Source of the DNA: Nocardia albiluteola
GTDB lineage: Bacteria > Actinomycetota > Actinomycetes > Mycobacteriales > Mycobacteriaceae
Direction of reading: 5' to 3'
DNA length: 64,000 nucleotides
Assembly (NCBI RefSeq): GCF_018860155.1
Contig: NZ_JAHKNI010000001.1
Span: 633,333 to 697,332 of the forward strand
How positions within the stretch are numbered: the stretch's first letter is position 1; each line of letters begins with the position of its first letter. Under the pieces are notes generated by a model that was not told the origin of the DNA, searched no databases, and saw only the letters and a list, made by a program, of their open reading frames with translations. Made by a program: the position numbers and the translations under genes. Shown one piece after another: positions 8,700 through 16,578 of this stretch.

Positions 8700-9773
8700 T
8701 CAGCTCTGGGAAACCACGCAGTCGCAGGCGAATCCGGTGGTGATGTCGATCGGGGTGGCCAGATCCCGGAAGATGCCGTTACCGGGGGTGGTGCGGGAGA
8801 GGGCGTCCGCGGCCAGGATCATCGCCGCGCCCGTCCAGGTGGTGCGCTCCTCGGGCCAGCGCTTGCCGTCGGCGAAAACCAGGCCGGTCCAATAGGATCC
8901 GTCCTCTTCGCGCAGGTGCTGCATGGATGCGAGCAGGCGGTGGGCGCGGGACCGGTCACCCGCAGCATCCAGGGCAAGGACCAGTTCGCAGGTTTCGGCG
9001 CCGGTCACCCAGGGGCGGTCGCCGACGCAGCGGATGCCCAGATCGCCGACGACGAAATCGTCCCAGCGTGAATCGATTCGGACCATCGCGTCGGGGCCCT
9101 TGTAGGCGCCGCACAGGACCGGGTAGTACCAGTCCATCGAGTAGCGGTTCTTCTCGGCGAACGCCTCCGGGTGATGCCGGATCGCGTGGCCCAGGCGCAG
9201 CGTGGCGACCTCCCATTCGGGCTGGGCGATGCCCAGCAGCCCGGCCAGGGCCAGGGCGCAGCGGATGCTGTGGAACATGCTGGCGCAACCGGTCAGCAGG
9301 GCCTCGGGGACCACGCCACTTCCGTCGCGCAGCCAGAAGATCTCGCCGTTGCGGCCGCGCTGCATCGACACGACATAGTCGATCGCGGCGCGCACGGTCG
9401 GCCACAGCCGCGCACCGAAGGCGCGATCACCGGTGCTGCACACGTAATGCCAGACGCCGGTGGCGATGTAGGCGCAGAAGTTGGTGTCGGTCTCGGGATG
9501 TTCGATCACACCCGAACGAAACTGCTTGGGCCAGGAACCATCCCGCCGCTGGGTGCGCGCCGACCAGGAATAGGCCGCGCGCGCCTGCTCGTACAGGCCC
9601 GCAACCGTCAGCGCCATCGCATTCTCGATGTGATCCCACGGATCGGTGTGCCCGCCGGCGAACCAGGGCAGCGCACCATCGGATTCCTGCTGTGCGGCAA
9701 TGGATTCAGCGGTCCGCCGGATCTGCGCCGCACTCACCGCACCAGGCACCGAGGGCAGTTCAGAATGCCGCAC
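8700..9773 (-). CDS. Terpene-cyclase/prenyltransferase-fold protein
   Basis: 357-residue protein with the alpha/alpha-barrel repeats of squalene-hopene cyclases and prenyltransferases. Short QW-like motifs are seen (DGALPWFAGGHTDPWDHIEN near residue 30, QRRDGSWPKQF near 75, EEDGSYWTGLVFADGKRWPE near 295). It lacks the DXDD acid motif of class II cyclases, and at this length is more like the orphan 'prenyltransferase' proteins that accompany a methyltransferase and glycosyltransferase in actinobacteria. Its start overlaps the upstream methyltransferase gene by 14 bases, so co-expression is near certain. Probably acts on a glycan or isoprenoid-linked glycan; reaction unknown. Confidence 0.7.
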   Translation of the reverse strand: MRHSELPSVPGAVSAAQIRRTAESIAAQQESDGALPWFAGGHTDPWDHIENAMALTVAGLYEQARAAYSWSARTQRRDGSWPKQFRSGVIEHPETDTNFCAYIATGVWHYVCSTGDRAFGARLWPTVRAAIDYVVSMQRGRNGEIFWLRDGSGVVPEALLTGCASMFHSIRCALALAGLLGIAQPEWEVATLRLGHAIRHHPEAFAEKNRYSMDWYYPVLCGAYKGPDAMVRIDSRWDDFVVGDLGIRCVGDRPWVTGAETCELVLALDAAGDRSRAHRLLASMQHLREEDGSYWTGLVFADGKRWPEERTTWTGAAMILAADALSRTTPGNGIFRDLATPIDITTGFACDCVVSQS

Positions 9774-10491
9774 GCCGCACCGCGGGCTTGGTGAAGTACA
9801 GCGCCACGCTTTTGCCGATCAGCGGATCCAGCGCGGATTCCGCGAATCGGGTGAGCCAGGGCCGCTTCATCATGTCCCACACCAGCATTCGGTGATATCC
9901 CGACACCACGGGGTGGTTCTCGTTCGAGACGCCGACCAGGCACTTGAGCCACCAGTACGGAGAATGCAGCGCGTGGGCGTGCGCGCTGCGCACGAATCGC
10001 ATGCCCCGCCCGGCGATCTTGGTGCGCAGCGCATCGGCCTGGTAGATCCGCACGTGCCCGCCCTCGTTGGCGTGGTATTCGTCCGAGAGCAGCCAGCAGA
10101 TCCGCTCGGGCAGCCAGCGCGGCACGGTCACCACCAGCGCGCCGCCCGGCGCGGTTATCCGTACCAGCTCGGCAATCGCGCGCTCGTCGGAGGGAATGTG
10201 CTCGAGGATTTCCGAGGCGATGACGACGTCGAATTCGCCGTCCCGATACGGCAGCGCGAGCGCATCGCCCTGCACGGCCTCGGCGGTGGCATGCCCGGGC
10301 GCCTCACCCGCCTCGGCCATCGCGCCGAACATGATCTTGACCTGCGCCAGATCGTCGGCATTCTGGTCGAACGCGACGACATCCGCGCCGCGGCGGTAGG
10401 CCTCGAACGAGTGCCGCCCGAGGCCGCAGCCCACGTCGATCACGCGGGTGCCGGGACCGACGCCCAGGCGGTCGAAGTCGACTGTCAACAT
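9760..10491 (-). CDS. Class I SAM-dependent methyltransferase
   Basis: 243 residues with a canonical Rossmann SAM site: motif I VIDVGCGLGRHS (about residues 18–29), the acidic end of strand 2 in VVAFDQN, and the post-motif FDVVIASEILEHIP typical of small-molecule or glycan methyltransferases (Methyltransf_11 type). It lies between a GT4 glycosyltransferase (81 bp upstream) and the cyclase-fold protein (14-bp overlap downstream), which suggests methylation of a glycosyl or glycolipid intermediate. Confidence 0.85.
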   Translation of the reverse strand: MLTVDFDRLGVGPGTRVIDVGCGLGRHSFEAYRRGADVVAFDQNADDLAQVKIMFGAMAEAGEAPGHATAEAVQGDALALPYRDGEFDVVIASEILEHIPSDERAIAELVRITAPGGALVVTVPRWLPERICWLLSDEYHANEGGHVRIYQADALRTKIAGRGMRFVRSAHAHALHSPYWWLKCLVGVSNENHPVVSGYHRMLVWDMMKRPWLTRFAESALDPLIGKSVALYFTKPAVRRAAF

Positions 10492-10572
10492 GTGTGAATC
10501 TCCTCGTATTGTGCGCCATCTGTTGTGGATCGCCCGGCCGCCTGTTCTGCTCGGCCCTGCTAAGTGCGGTGG

Positions 10573-11898
10573 TCAGCCCACCTCGCGGTGTGCGGCCGGG
10601 CCTTCGGCTGACCACTCGAGGGCGCGGGAGAAGCTCGCGTGGCGTTGTCCCCGCACGCCCTGCGGCACTCCCGAATCCGCCGCATGCCGGTGGATGGCCC
10701 GCTCGTATACCGAAACAGTCTGTGCGGCAACGGCTTCCCAGCTGTAGACCGACAGTGCCCGTCCACGCCCGGCGGTCTCGAGCTCTCGCCGCAGCGCGGG
10801 GGTGTCCAGCAGCCGCCGCAGCGCAGTGGTCAGTTCGTCGACATTGCCGGGCTCGACGAGGTGCGCGCAGTCGGCGACGACCTCGGGCAGGGCCCCCGCA
10901 CGGCTGGCGACCAGCGCGGTTCCGCTGGCCATCGCCTCCACCGCCGGGAGCGAGAAGCCCTCGTACATCGAGGGAATGCAGGCGATCTGCGCCGAGGCCA
11001 GCAACTCGGCCAGCTCGGCATCGCTCAGACCGCCACTGGCGGTGACGATATCGGACAGGCCGAGCTCGGCGATCAGCTTCTCGGTGGGGCCGTTTGGCTC
11101 GAGCTTGGCGACCAGTCGCAGTTCCAGTGGTCCACCCGAAAGTCGCAGCCGCGCAACGGCGTGCAGCAGATGCGAGATGCCCTTGAGCGGCTTGTCGGCG
11201 CTGGCCACCGCGACGATCCGGCCCGGCACCCGCTCCCCGCGCTGACGGAACAGCTCCGTATCGACGCCCAGCGGCACCACCCGAAGCTGTTCCGGCGCAA
11301 CGCCGAAGTCCTCGGCGATATCGGTGGCCGACGACGAGGACACCGTGATCAGATCCGGAATGGTCCGGGCCACCTTCTTCTGCATCCCCAGGAATCCGTA
11401 CCAGCGGCGCACGAACGGCCGCCGCCGCCACGGCGCGGCCGCCAGATCGACCGCGCGATCCCGGGTGATCGGATGGTGGATGGTCGCGACCAACGGCAGC
11501 CGCCGGGCGATGTCCAGCAGCCCGTAGCCCAGGCACTGGTTGTCGTGCACCACATCGAAATCCGCCGCACGCGCGCGCAACAACCGCGCCGCCCGCAGGC
11601 TGAAGGTGCGCGGCTCGGGAAAGCCCGCGGTCCACATCGTGCCCAGCTCCAGCAGATCGATCCGGTCGCGGATCTCCCCGGGCCGCGGCGTCCGGAACGG
11701 ATCCTCGTCCCGGTACAGGTCCAGGCTGGGCACCTCGGTCAGCCGCACGCGCGGGTCCAGCAGCTCCGGATACGGCTGGCCCGACAGCACTTCCACCTCG
11801 TGCCCCAGCTCGGCCAGCCCGGCGCTGAGATAGCGGACGTACACCCCCTGCCCCCCACAGTGGGTCTTACTGCGGTAGGACAGCAGGGCGATACGCAC
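10573..11898 (-). CDS. GT4 family glycosyltransferase
   Basis: 441-residue GT-B glycosyltransferase. The N-terminal domain opens with RIALLSYRSKTHCGGQGVYV, the glycine-rich acceptor loop of GT4 enzymes. The C-terminal nucleotide-sugar domain has the conserved PSMYEGFSLPAVEAMASGTA segment (E-x7-E motif, about residues 320–340). The start is GTG at 11898. It is the first gene of the glycosyltransferase–methyltransferase–cyclase-fold module and lies 50 bp after the luciferase-like gene, so it may extend the same transcript. Donor and acceptor unknown. Confidence 0.87.
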   Translation of the reverse strand: MRIALLSYRSKTHCGGQGVYVRYLSAGLAELGHEVEVLSGQPYPELLDPRVRLTEVPSLDLYRDEDPFRTPRPGEIRDRIDLLELGTMWTAGFPEPRTFSLRAARLLRARAADFDVVHDNQCLGYGLLDIARRLPLVATIHHPITRDRAVDLAAAPWRRRPFVRRWYGFLGMQKKVARTIPDLITVSSSSATDIAEDFGVAPEQLRVVPLGVDTELFRQRGERVPGRIVAVASADKPLKGISHLLHAVARLRLSGGPLELRLVAKLEPNGPTEKLIAELGLSDIVTASGGLSDAELAELLASAQIACIPSMYEGFSLPAVEAMASGTALVASRAGALPEVVADCAHLVEPGNVDELTTALRRLLDTPALRRELETAGRGRALSVYSWEAVAAQTVSVYERAIHRHAADSGVPQGVRGQRHASFSRALEWSAEGPAAHREVG

Positions 11899-11948
11899 GT
11901 TCTCGGCTCACTCTCGAGTGGTCGAACAACATTGGGGGACAGGATGAG

Positions 11949-12797
11949 TCAGGAACGCAGACCGATCTTGACCGCAAGCCGGTCCAGATAGGCCAGCACA
12001 TCGGCCTCCGGCTTGTCCGGCAGCCCGAACAGCACATCGGTCACCCCCGCCGCGTCCCAGTCGGAGAGCTGCTGTGGATCCGGCTTGCCTGCCAGCGCCA
12101 CTACCCGCGGCGCGCCCTCGCGGCCCTCCTCCTGCCACACCTTGCGCAGCAGCTGCAGACGCTCGAGCAGCGTATGCGTCTCGTAAGGGGTGGTGATCCA
12201 GCCGTCGGCCGACTTCGCGATCCAGCGGAAACCCTGGTCGGTCCCCGCGGTGCCGATGAGCACCGGCACCTCGTGGGCGGGCTTGGGCCAGGCCCAGCTG
12301 GGCCCGAACTTCACGAATTCGCCGTCGTAGGAGGCCTCCTCCTGGTTCCACAACGCCCGCATGGCCTCGAGATACTCGCGCAGCGCGGTGCGGCGCCGCT
12401 TACCGGGAATACCGTGGTCGGCGAGTTCATCGGTGTTCCAGCCGAATCCGGCACCGAGGCTGACCCGCCCGCCCGAGAGGTGATCGAGCGAGGCGATGGT
12501 CTTGGCCAGCGTGATCGGGTCGTGCTCGGTGGGAAGTGCCACCGCCGTGGACAATTCGATGCGCTCGGTGACCGCCGCGGCCATGCCGAGAGATACCCAG
12601 GGATCCAGGGTGCGCATGTAGCGGTCGTCGGGCAGGCTGGCATCGCCCGTCAGCGGATGTGCCGCTTCGCGTTTCACCGGAATATGGGTGTGTTCGGGCA
12701 CGAAGAACGACGCGAAGCCGCGGTCCTCCGCGGCCTTTGCCGCCGTGGCGGGGGTGATGCCGCGATCACTGGTGAACAGGACGATGCCGAAACGCAT
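11949..12797 (-). CDS. LLM-class F420-dependent oxidoreductase
   Basis: 282-residue TIM-barrel protein of the luciferase-like family. The N-terminus MRFGIVLFTSDRGI, the segment TAVALPTEHDPITLAKTIAS, and LSGGRVSLGAGFGWN are diagnostic of the actinobacterial F420-dependent subgroup (TIGR03619-like). These enzymes move hydride between F420 and a carbonyl, enone or alcohol. AAAGGA lies upstream of ATG 12797. It is 15 bp behind the KstD-like flavoprotein gene, so both redox enzymes are probably made together and may act on the same steroid or lipid. Confidence 0.85.
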   Translation of the reverse strand: MRFGIVLFTSDRGITPATAAKAAEDRGFASFFVPEHTHIPVKREAAHPLTGDASLPDDRYMRTLDPWVSLGMAAAVTERIELSTAVALPTEHDPITLAKTIASLDHLSGGRVSLGAGFGWNTDELADHGIPGKRRRTALREYLEAMRALWNQEEASYDGEFVKFGPSWAWPKPAHEVPVLIGTAGTDQGFRWIAKSADGWITTPYETHTLLERLQLLRKVWQEEGREGAPRVVALAGKPDPQQLSDWDAAGVTDVLFGLPDKPEADVLAYLDRLAVKIGLRS

Positions 12798-12812
12798 GCG
12801 CGAGTCTTCCTT

Positions 12813-14285
12813 TCAGTCGTTGGCGGCCGCGGCCTTACCCGCGCGCCGTCCGTAGAAGCTGCCGTCGCCGAGCGAGGTGCCGCTGGCGTAGCCGCCGGTG
12901 CACACGCCCGAGGTGCACCGGCCCGCGGCGTACAGCCCCGCGATCGGCTCCCCGGACACGTGCAGCACCCGCGAGTCGAGATCGGTCTTCAGCCCGCCGA
13001 GGGTGAAACCGCCGGTCATCTCGCGCAGATCGAAGCCCGCCAGCGGGGTCGCGATCGGCTTGACCCACTCGGACTGCTTGCCCAGCAGCGGATCCCGGCC
13101 ATGCTCGGCGTGGCGGTTGTAGACCTCGAGGGTGGTCTGCAGCGCGCCCGCGGGCAGGCCCATCTCGGATTCGAGCTCCTCGACCGTCTCGGCCACCCAC
13201 TTGGGCGGCTGGCGGAAGAAGCTGACGGTGCTCTCGGTGGCGTTCGCCGCGTCGATGGCGGGCTCGTCCATGATCAGGAAGGCCTTGTTGTCCTGCTGAT
13301 TCAGGGTCGCCTGCCCGACGCGGCCGCAGTAGGTGTCCTCGTTGATGTAGCGCTGACCGCGCCCGTTGACCAGGATGCCGCGCGCGACCATCTGCGGGTC
13401 GGCGAAGAACGCCACCTCGGCGGCGTCCATATGGGCGACCTGCGCGCCGAGGGCCTGGGCCACTCGGATGCCGATGCCGTCGTGCTGCTCGATCGAGGCG
13501 GCCGGGCGGTTCAGCAGCCGCGGCACGTACGTCTCGATCATCTCCTGGTTGTACGCGAAACTGCCGGTGGCCAGCACAACTCCGCGCCGGGCGCGGATAT
13601 TCACCTGCTTGCCATAGCGTTTGGCGACGACCCCGACGACGCGCTCGTCGTCGTCGACAATCAGGCACTGGATGCGAATGTCGTATTCGGCTCGCACGCC
13701 GAGGCTTTCGGCGGTGTCGCTCAGCGGCTTCATCAGCATGTAGCCGCCGCCCTGCTCGCCGGTGCGTTTGTTCTGCATCTGCGGCAGGTGCCCGCGCGGG
13801 GCGGGCGGGATGGTGTCCTTGAAGGGGGCGGAGTTCTCGCCGCCGGAGTACATCAGGCCCTCGTCGTGCGCGGGCTCCCAGCCCGGCTCGCCCCAGAACT
13901 CCTCCTTGAACGGAACACCCTGGGCGACAAGCCAATCGAAGTGCTCGACGCTGCCCTGGCAGTAGTCGTGCACCTTGGCGGCGTCCACGCCGGGGCCCAG
14001 CGCGGCCACCATGAACTTCTCCATGCTCTCCGGGGTGTCCTCGAAGCCCAGCGCCTGCTGCAGCGCGGTGCCGCCGCCGAGGTAGATGAATCCGCCCGAC
14101 ATCGACGCGGCCCCGCCCCAGCCGCCGGTGCGCTCGAGCACCAGCACATCGGCGCCGCCGCGCGCGGCCTCGATGGCCGCGCAGGCGCCCGCGACGCCGT
14201 ATCCGGCGATCACGACGTCGGCCTCGAGATCCCACTCGGTGATCGTGCTCGCGCGCTGCGGTCGGACTGTGGTGTTTTCGGTCAT
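12813..14285 (-). CDS. FAD-binding dehydrogenase, 3-ketosteroid dehydrogenase-like
   Basis: 490-residue flavoprotein of the fumarate reductase/3-ketosteroid Δ1-dehydrogenase superfamily. The dinucleotide fold is at DVVIAGYGVAGACAAIEAA (about residues 20–38), the flavin-covering GGGTALQQA region follows, and the C-terminal FAD motif is FTLGGLKTDLDSRVL … GLYAAGRCTSG … GGYASGTSLG. Start ATG 14285 (MTENTTVRPQ) has AGGAAA upstream; the frame remains open further upstream but that would cover the CMD gene. Neighbouring ALDH, SDR, LLM and ChoD genes support a role in steroid oxidation, but the exact substrate could be another cyclic ketone. Confidence 0.82.
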   Translation of the reverse strand: MTENTTVRPQRASTITEWDLEADVVIAGYGVAGACAAIEAARGGADVLVLERTGGWGGAASMSGGFIYLGGGTALQQALGFEDTPESMEKFMVAALGPGVDAAKVHDYCQGSVEHFDWLVAQGVPFKEEFWGEPGWEPAHDEGLMYSGGENSAPFKDTIPPAPRGHLPQMQNKRTGEQGGGYMLMKPLSDTAESLGVRAEYDIRIQCLIVDDDERVVGVVAKRYGKQVNIRARRGVVLATGSFAYNQEMIETYVPRLLNRPAASIEQHDGIGIRVAQALGAQVAHMDAAEVAFFADPQMVARGILVNGRGQRYINEDTYCGRVGQATLNQQDNKAFLIMDEPAIDAANATESTVSFFRQPPKWVAETVEELESEMGLPAGALQTTLEVYNRHAEHGRDPLLGKQSEWVKPIATPLAGFDLREMTGGFTLGGLKTDLDSRVLHVSGEPIAGLYAAGRCTSGVCTGGYASGTSLGDGSFYGRRAGKAAAAND

Positions 14286-14368
14286 CGTCTGCGGTTTCCT
14301 GTCTGGTTCGCTGCCGGTAGGGGCCGTTTCATAGTTGCTCGCGGGAGCGCGGCGGGCGCCTGCGCGGT

Positions 14369-14767
14369 TCACTCGGTGGGACTCGCTGCTGCTCGCGTGG
14401 CCTTCCTGCGCTGCGAGGCCACCTTGCCGACCACTCCGTCCAGTGTGGTGCCGGCGGGCCAGCCCACGTAGTGGCACAGGAACAGCGCGATCTCGTGCAG
14501 CTGCTCCTCGGTGAGTTCCTCGTTGCCCAGGGCCGCGCCGATCTGGATCTCCGCGATATCGAACAGCCCCTGCGCGGTGAGCGCGCCGAGTAGCAGCAAC
14601 CGCCGGTCCCGCAGGCTCAGCCCCGGGCGGGACCAGATGTCGGCGAACAGGTGATCGGCGGTGACCGCGAAGTGCTCGCCCGGGCCGTCGCTGAACTCCC
14701 AGCCGTACACCTCGCTCATCTTGGCCAGCCCGCGGGCGCGGCGCTGTGCTGCGGTTTCGTCGGTCAT
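14369..14767 (-). CDS. Carboxymuconolactone decarboxylase family protein
   Basis: 132 residues of the CMD/AhpD-like all-helical fold. The core QGLFDIAEIQIGAALGNEEL and ALFLCHYVGWPAGT correspond to the CMD helical repeat. The paired AhpD CxxC is absent (only one Cys, in LFLCHYVG), so a peroxidase role is unlikely. The gene overlaps the HIBADH-type gene upstream by ATGA. Gene order ALDH–SDR–HIBADH–CMD matches M. tuberculosis Rv0768–Rv0771, where the last member is the CMD protein. Confidence 0.83.
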   Translation of the reverse strand: MTDETAAQRRARGLAKMSEVYGWEFSDGPGEHFAVTADHLFADIWSRPGLSLRDRRLLLLGALTAQGLFDIAEIQIGAALGNEELTEEQLHEIALFLCHYVGWPAGTTLDGVVGKVASQRRKATRAAASPTE

Positions 14768-15645
14768 GACTGCTCCTTTGCGGTGTCGCCGGACCCGACG
14801 CCCAGCCCCGGACCGAGGTTATCCAGCGCGAGCCGCGCGAGCGGTAGCGAAACGTCGAAGCGTTCGCCCACCCCCAGTGCCAGCGCCAGATCCTTCTCGC
14901 CGAGATCGCGCACGTGGCTCAGGATCGGGAACCAGAAATCGTCGGGCGCGACGGGTGCGGTGGTGCCGCGCAGCATGATCGCGCCCGGGCCGCCGGTGAT
15001 CGCGTCCGAATGGCGGACCACCTTGCCCAGCGCGGTGATATCGAGTCCCGCGGCCTCGGCCAGCCGCTGTGCCTCGGCGGCCGCGGTGAAGGCGACGAAG
15101 TGCAAGAGGTTGCGCGCCAACTTCATTCGCGTGCCCGCGCCGACATCGCCCGCGTGCACGACCATTTCAGCAAATCGGCCGAACGGTTCGCGAACTTTCT
15201 CGAAGGCGTCGCTGCTGCCGCCGACCATGATCGCGAGCCTCCCCTCCTTGGCCCCGCCCGCGCCGCCGCTGATCGGCGCATCGACGAATTCCACATCGTG
15301 CTCGGCGCATTCGGCCGCGAGCGCGACGGCGGTCTCATCGCTGATGGTCGAGTGCACGGCAACGATGGTGCCCGCCTTCGCGGTGCGCAGAATCCCGTCC
15401 GGCCCGGTGAGCACGGAGCGCACCTGGGCGTCGTCGACGACCACAATCGAAATCACCGACGCCCGCTCGGCGACCTCGGCCGCCGATGCCGCGCGCTGTG
15501 CCCCGGCGGCGACGAACTTCTCCATCGCCTCGGCCCGCATGTCGCAGACCACCAGACCGCCGGGCCAGGACAGCAGCCGCTCGGCCATCGGTGCGCCGAT
15601 ATTGCCCAATCCGATGAAGCCCAGGGGGGTGTCGGTGTCGGTCAT
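14764..15645 (-). CDS. NAD(P)-dependent beta-hydroxyacid dehydrogenase (HIBADH family)
   Basis: 293 residues. The N-terminal Rossmann motif is GFIGLGNIGAPMAERLL, the family's substrate signature is DAPISGGAGGAKEG (about residue 118), and the region around the catalytic lysine is GTRMKLARNLLHF (about residue 166), where the usual K-x2-N-N is R-N-L. It oxidises 3-hydroxyisobutyrate-like acids or reduces the semialdehydes. Homologue of M. tuberculosis Rv0770 by position and length. ATG 15645 sits exactly at the end of an 80-bp tandem repeat that supplies its Shine-Dalgarno GAGGTG five bases upstream. Confidence 0.87.
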   Translation of the reverse strand: MTDTDTPLGFIGLGNIGAPMAERLLSWPGGLVVCDMRAEAMEKFVAAGAQRAASAAEVAERASVISIVVVDDAQVRSVLTGPDGILRTAKAGTIVAVHSTISDETAVALAAECAEHDVEFVDAPISGGAGGAKEGRLAIMVGGSSDAFEKVREPFGRFAEMVVHAGDVGAGTRMKLARNLLHFVAFTAAAEAQRLAEAAGLDITALGKVVRHSDAITGGPGAIMLRGTTAPVAPDDFWFPILSHVRDLGEKDLALALGVGERFDVSLPLARLALDNLGPGLGVGSGDTAKEQS

Positions 15646-15808
15646 GACTCCACCTCGCTGGCGCTCGGCTCCGTCATGCCCGACGGGTCGGCTGCGCCTA
15701 TTGATCGCTCGCTGCGCTCGCTCATGACTCCACCTCGCCGGCGCTCGACTCCGTCATGCCCGACGGGTCGGCTGCGCCTATTGATCGCTCGCTGCGCTCG
15801 CTCATGAC
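15642..15808 (-). repeat. 80-bp tandem repeat carrying a ribosome binding site and start codon
   Basis: Two tandem copies, 15642–15721 and 15722–15801 (two differences in 80), and the first seven bases of a third (15802–15808). Read on the minus strand each copy ends GCGAGGTGGAGTC followed by ATGA, so each carries a Shine-Dalgarno and an ATG. The last one is the actual start of the HIBADH gene, while the first ATGA contains the stop codon of the upstream SDR gene. The same repeat family, with CAATAGGC, GACGGAG and GCGAGGTG blocks in the same order, lies before marP at 61366–61595. Confidence 0.9.
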
Positions 15809-16554
15809 CGGAAGATCTGTCCGCCGTCGACATTGAGGATGTGCCCGGTCACCCAGCTCGCCTCGTCCGAGAGCAGATACAGACAGGCGCCGACCAGATC
15901 CTGCGGAGTTCCCATGCGTTGCAGGGGAAGTCGCTTCACCATGTCCTGCACGATGGTGCCGGGGGTGACGGTCTTGGTGGCCTCGGTGTCGATCGGGCCC
16001 GGGGCGATCGCATTGATCCGGATCTTGGAGCCGCCCAGTTCGGTAGCCAGCTGCTGGGTCAGGCCGTTGATGCCCACCTTGGCCAGCCCGTAGAAACCGG
16101 AGTACACCCAGGCCGCCGTGGAGGACTGATTCACGATCGAACCGCCACCACCCTTGGACATCGGCTGCCACACCGCGCGGGTCATGTTCAGCGCGCCGTC
16201 GAGGTTCACGCTCATGAACTTCTTGTAGTAGTCCCACGGCACGGTGAGCAGCAGGTCGAGCTTCATCTCGCCGTAGATGGCCGCGTTGTTGACCAGGTGG
16301 TCGATGCCGCCGAATTCGGCGATGGTGAATTCGGCCAGGGCCGTGGCGGATTCGGGATCCGACACGTCGACGCGCTGGAACGCGGCGGTGCCGCCGTCGG
16401 CGGTGATCTGCTTGGCGACCTCCTCGCCCTTCTCGGCGTTGAGGTCCGCGACGACGACCTTCGCGCCCTCGGCGGCCAGCGCCTTGGCGTAGGCCTCGCC
16501 GATGCCCTGGGCGGCGCCGGTGACGATCGCGGATCGTCCGGTGAAGCGTGCCAT
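15802..16554 (-). CDS. Short-chain dehydrogenase/reductase (Rv0769-like)
   Basis: 250-residue classical SDR. Cofactor motif TGAAQGIGEAYA (TGxxxGxG), NNAAIYG after strand 4, catalytic Ser in VNQSSTAAW, and the active-site YGLAK (Tyr-x3-Lys, about residue 157). An Asp after strand 2 (VVVADLNAEKG) favours NAD over NADP. GAGGAG precedes ATG 16554, and the aldehyde dehydrogenase gene ends 24 bp upstream. Position two of the ALDH–SDR–HIBADH–CMD operon, as in M. tuberculosis. Probably oxidises a hydroxyl to the ketone in lipid or steroid breakdown. Confidence 0.88.
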   Translation of the reverse strand: MARFTGRSAIVTGAAQGIGEAYAKALAAEGAKVVVADLNAEKGEEVAKQITADGGTAAFQRVDVSDPESATALAEFTIAEFGGIDHLVNNAAIYGEMKLDLLLTVPWDYYKKFMSVNLDGALNMTRAVWQPMSKGGGGSIVNQSSTAAWVYSGFYGLAKVGINGLTQQLATELGGSKIRINAIAPGPIDTEATKTVTPGTIVQDMVKRLPLQRMGTPQDLVGACLYLLSDEASWVTGHILNVDGGQIFRS

Positions 16555-16578
16555 GATGAAAACTCCTCTGCGGGAAGG

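Noticed and set aside
12174..14471. A 765-codon plus-strand open frame
   Set aside because: Shadow of the LLM and KstD-like genes; low-complexity G/R/A/H content and no motif.
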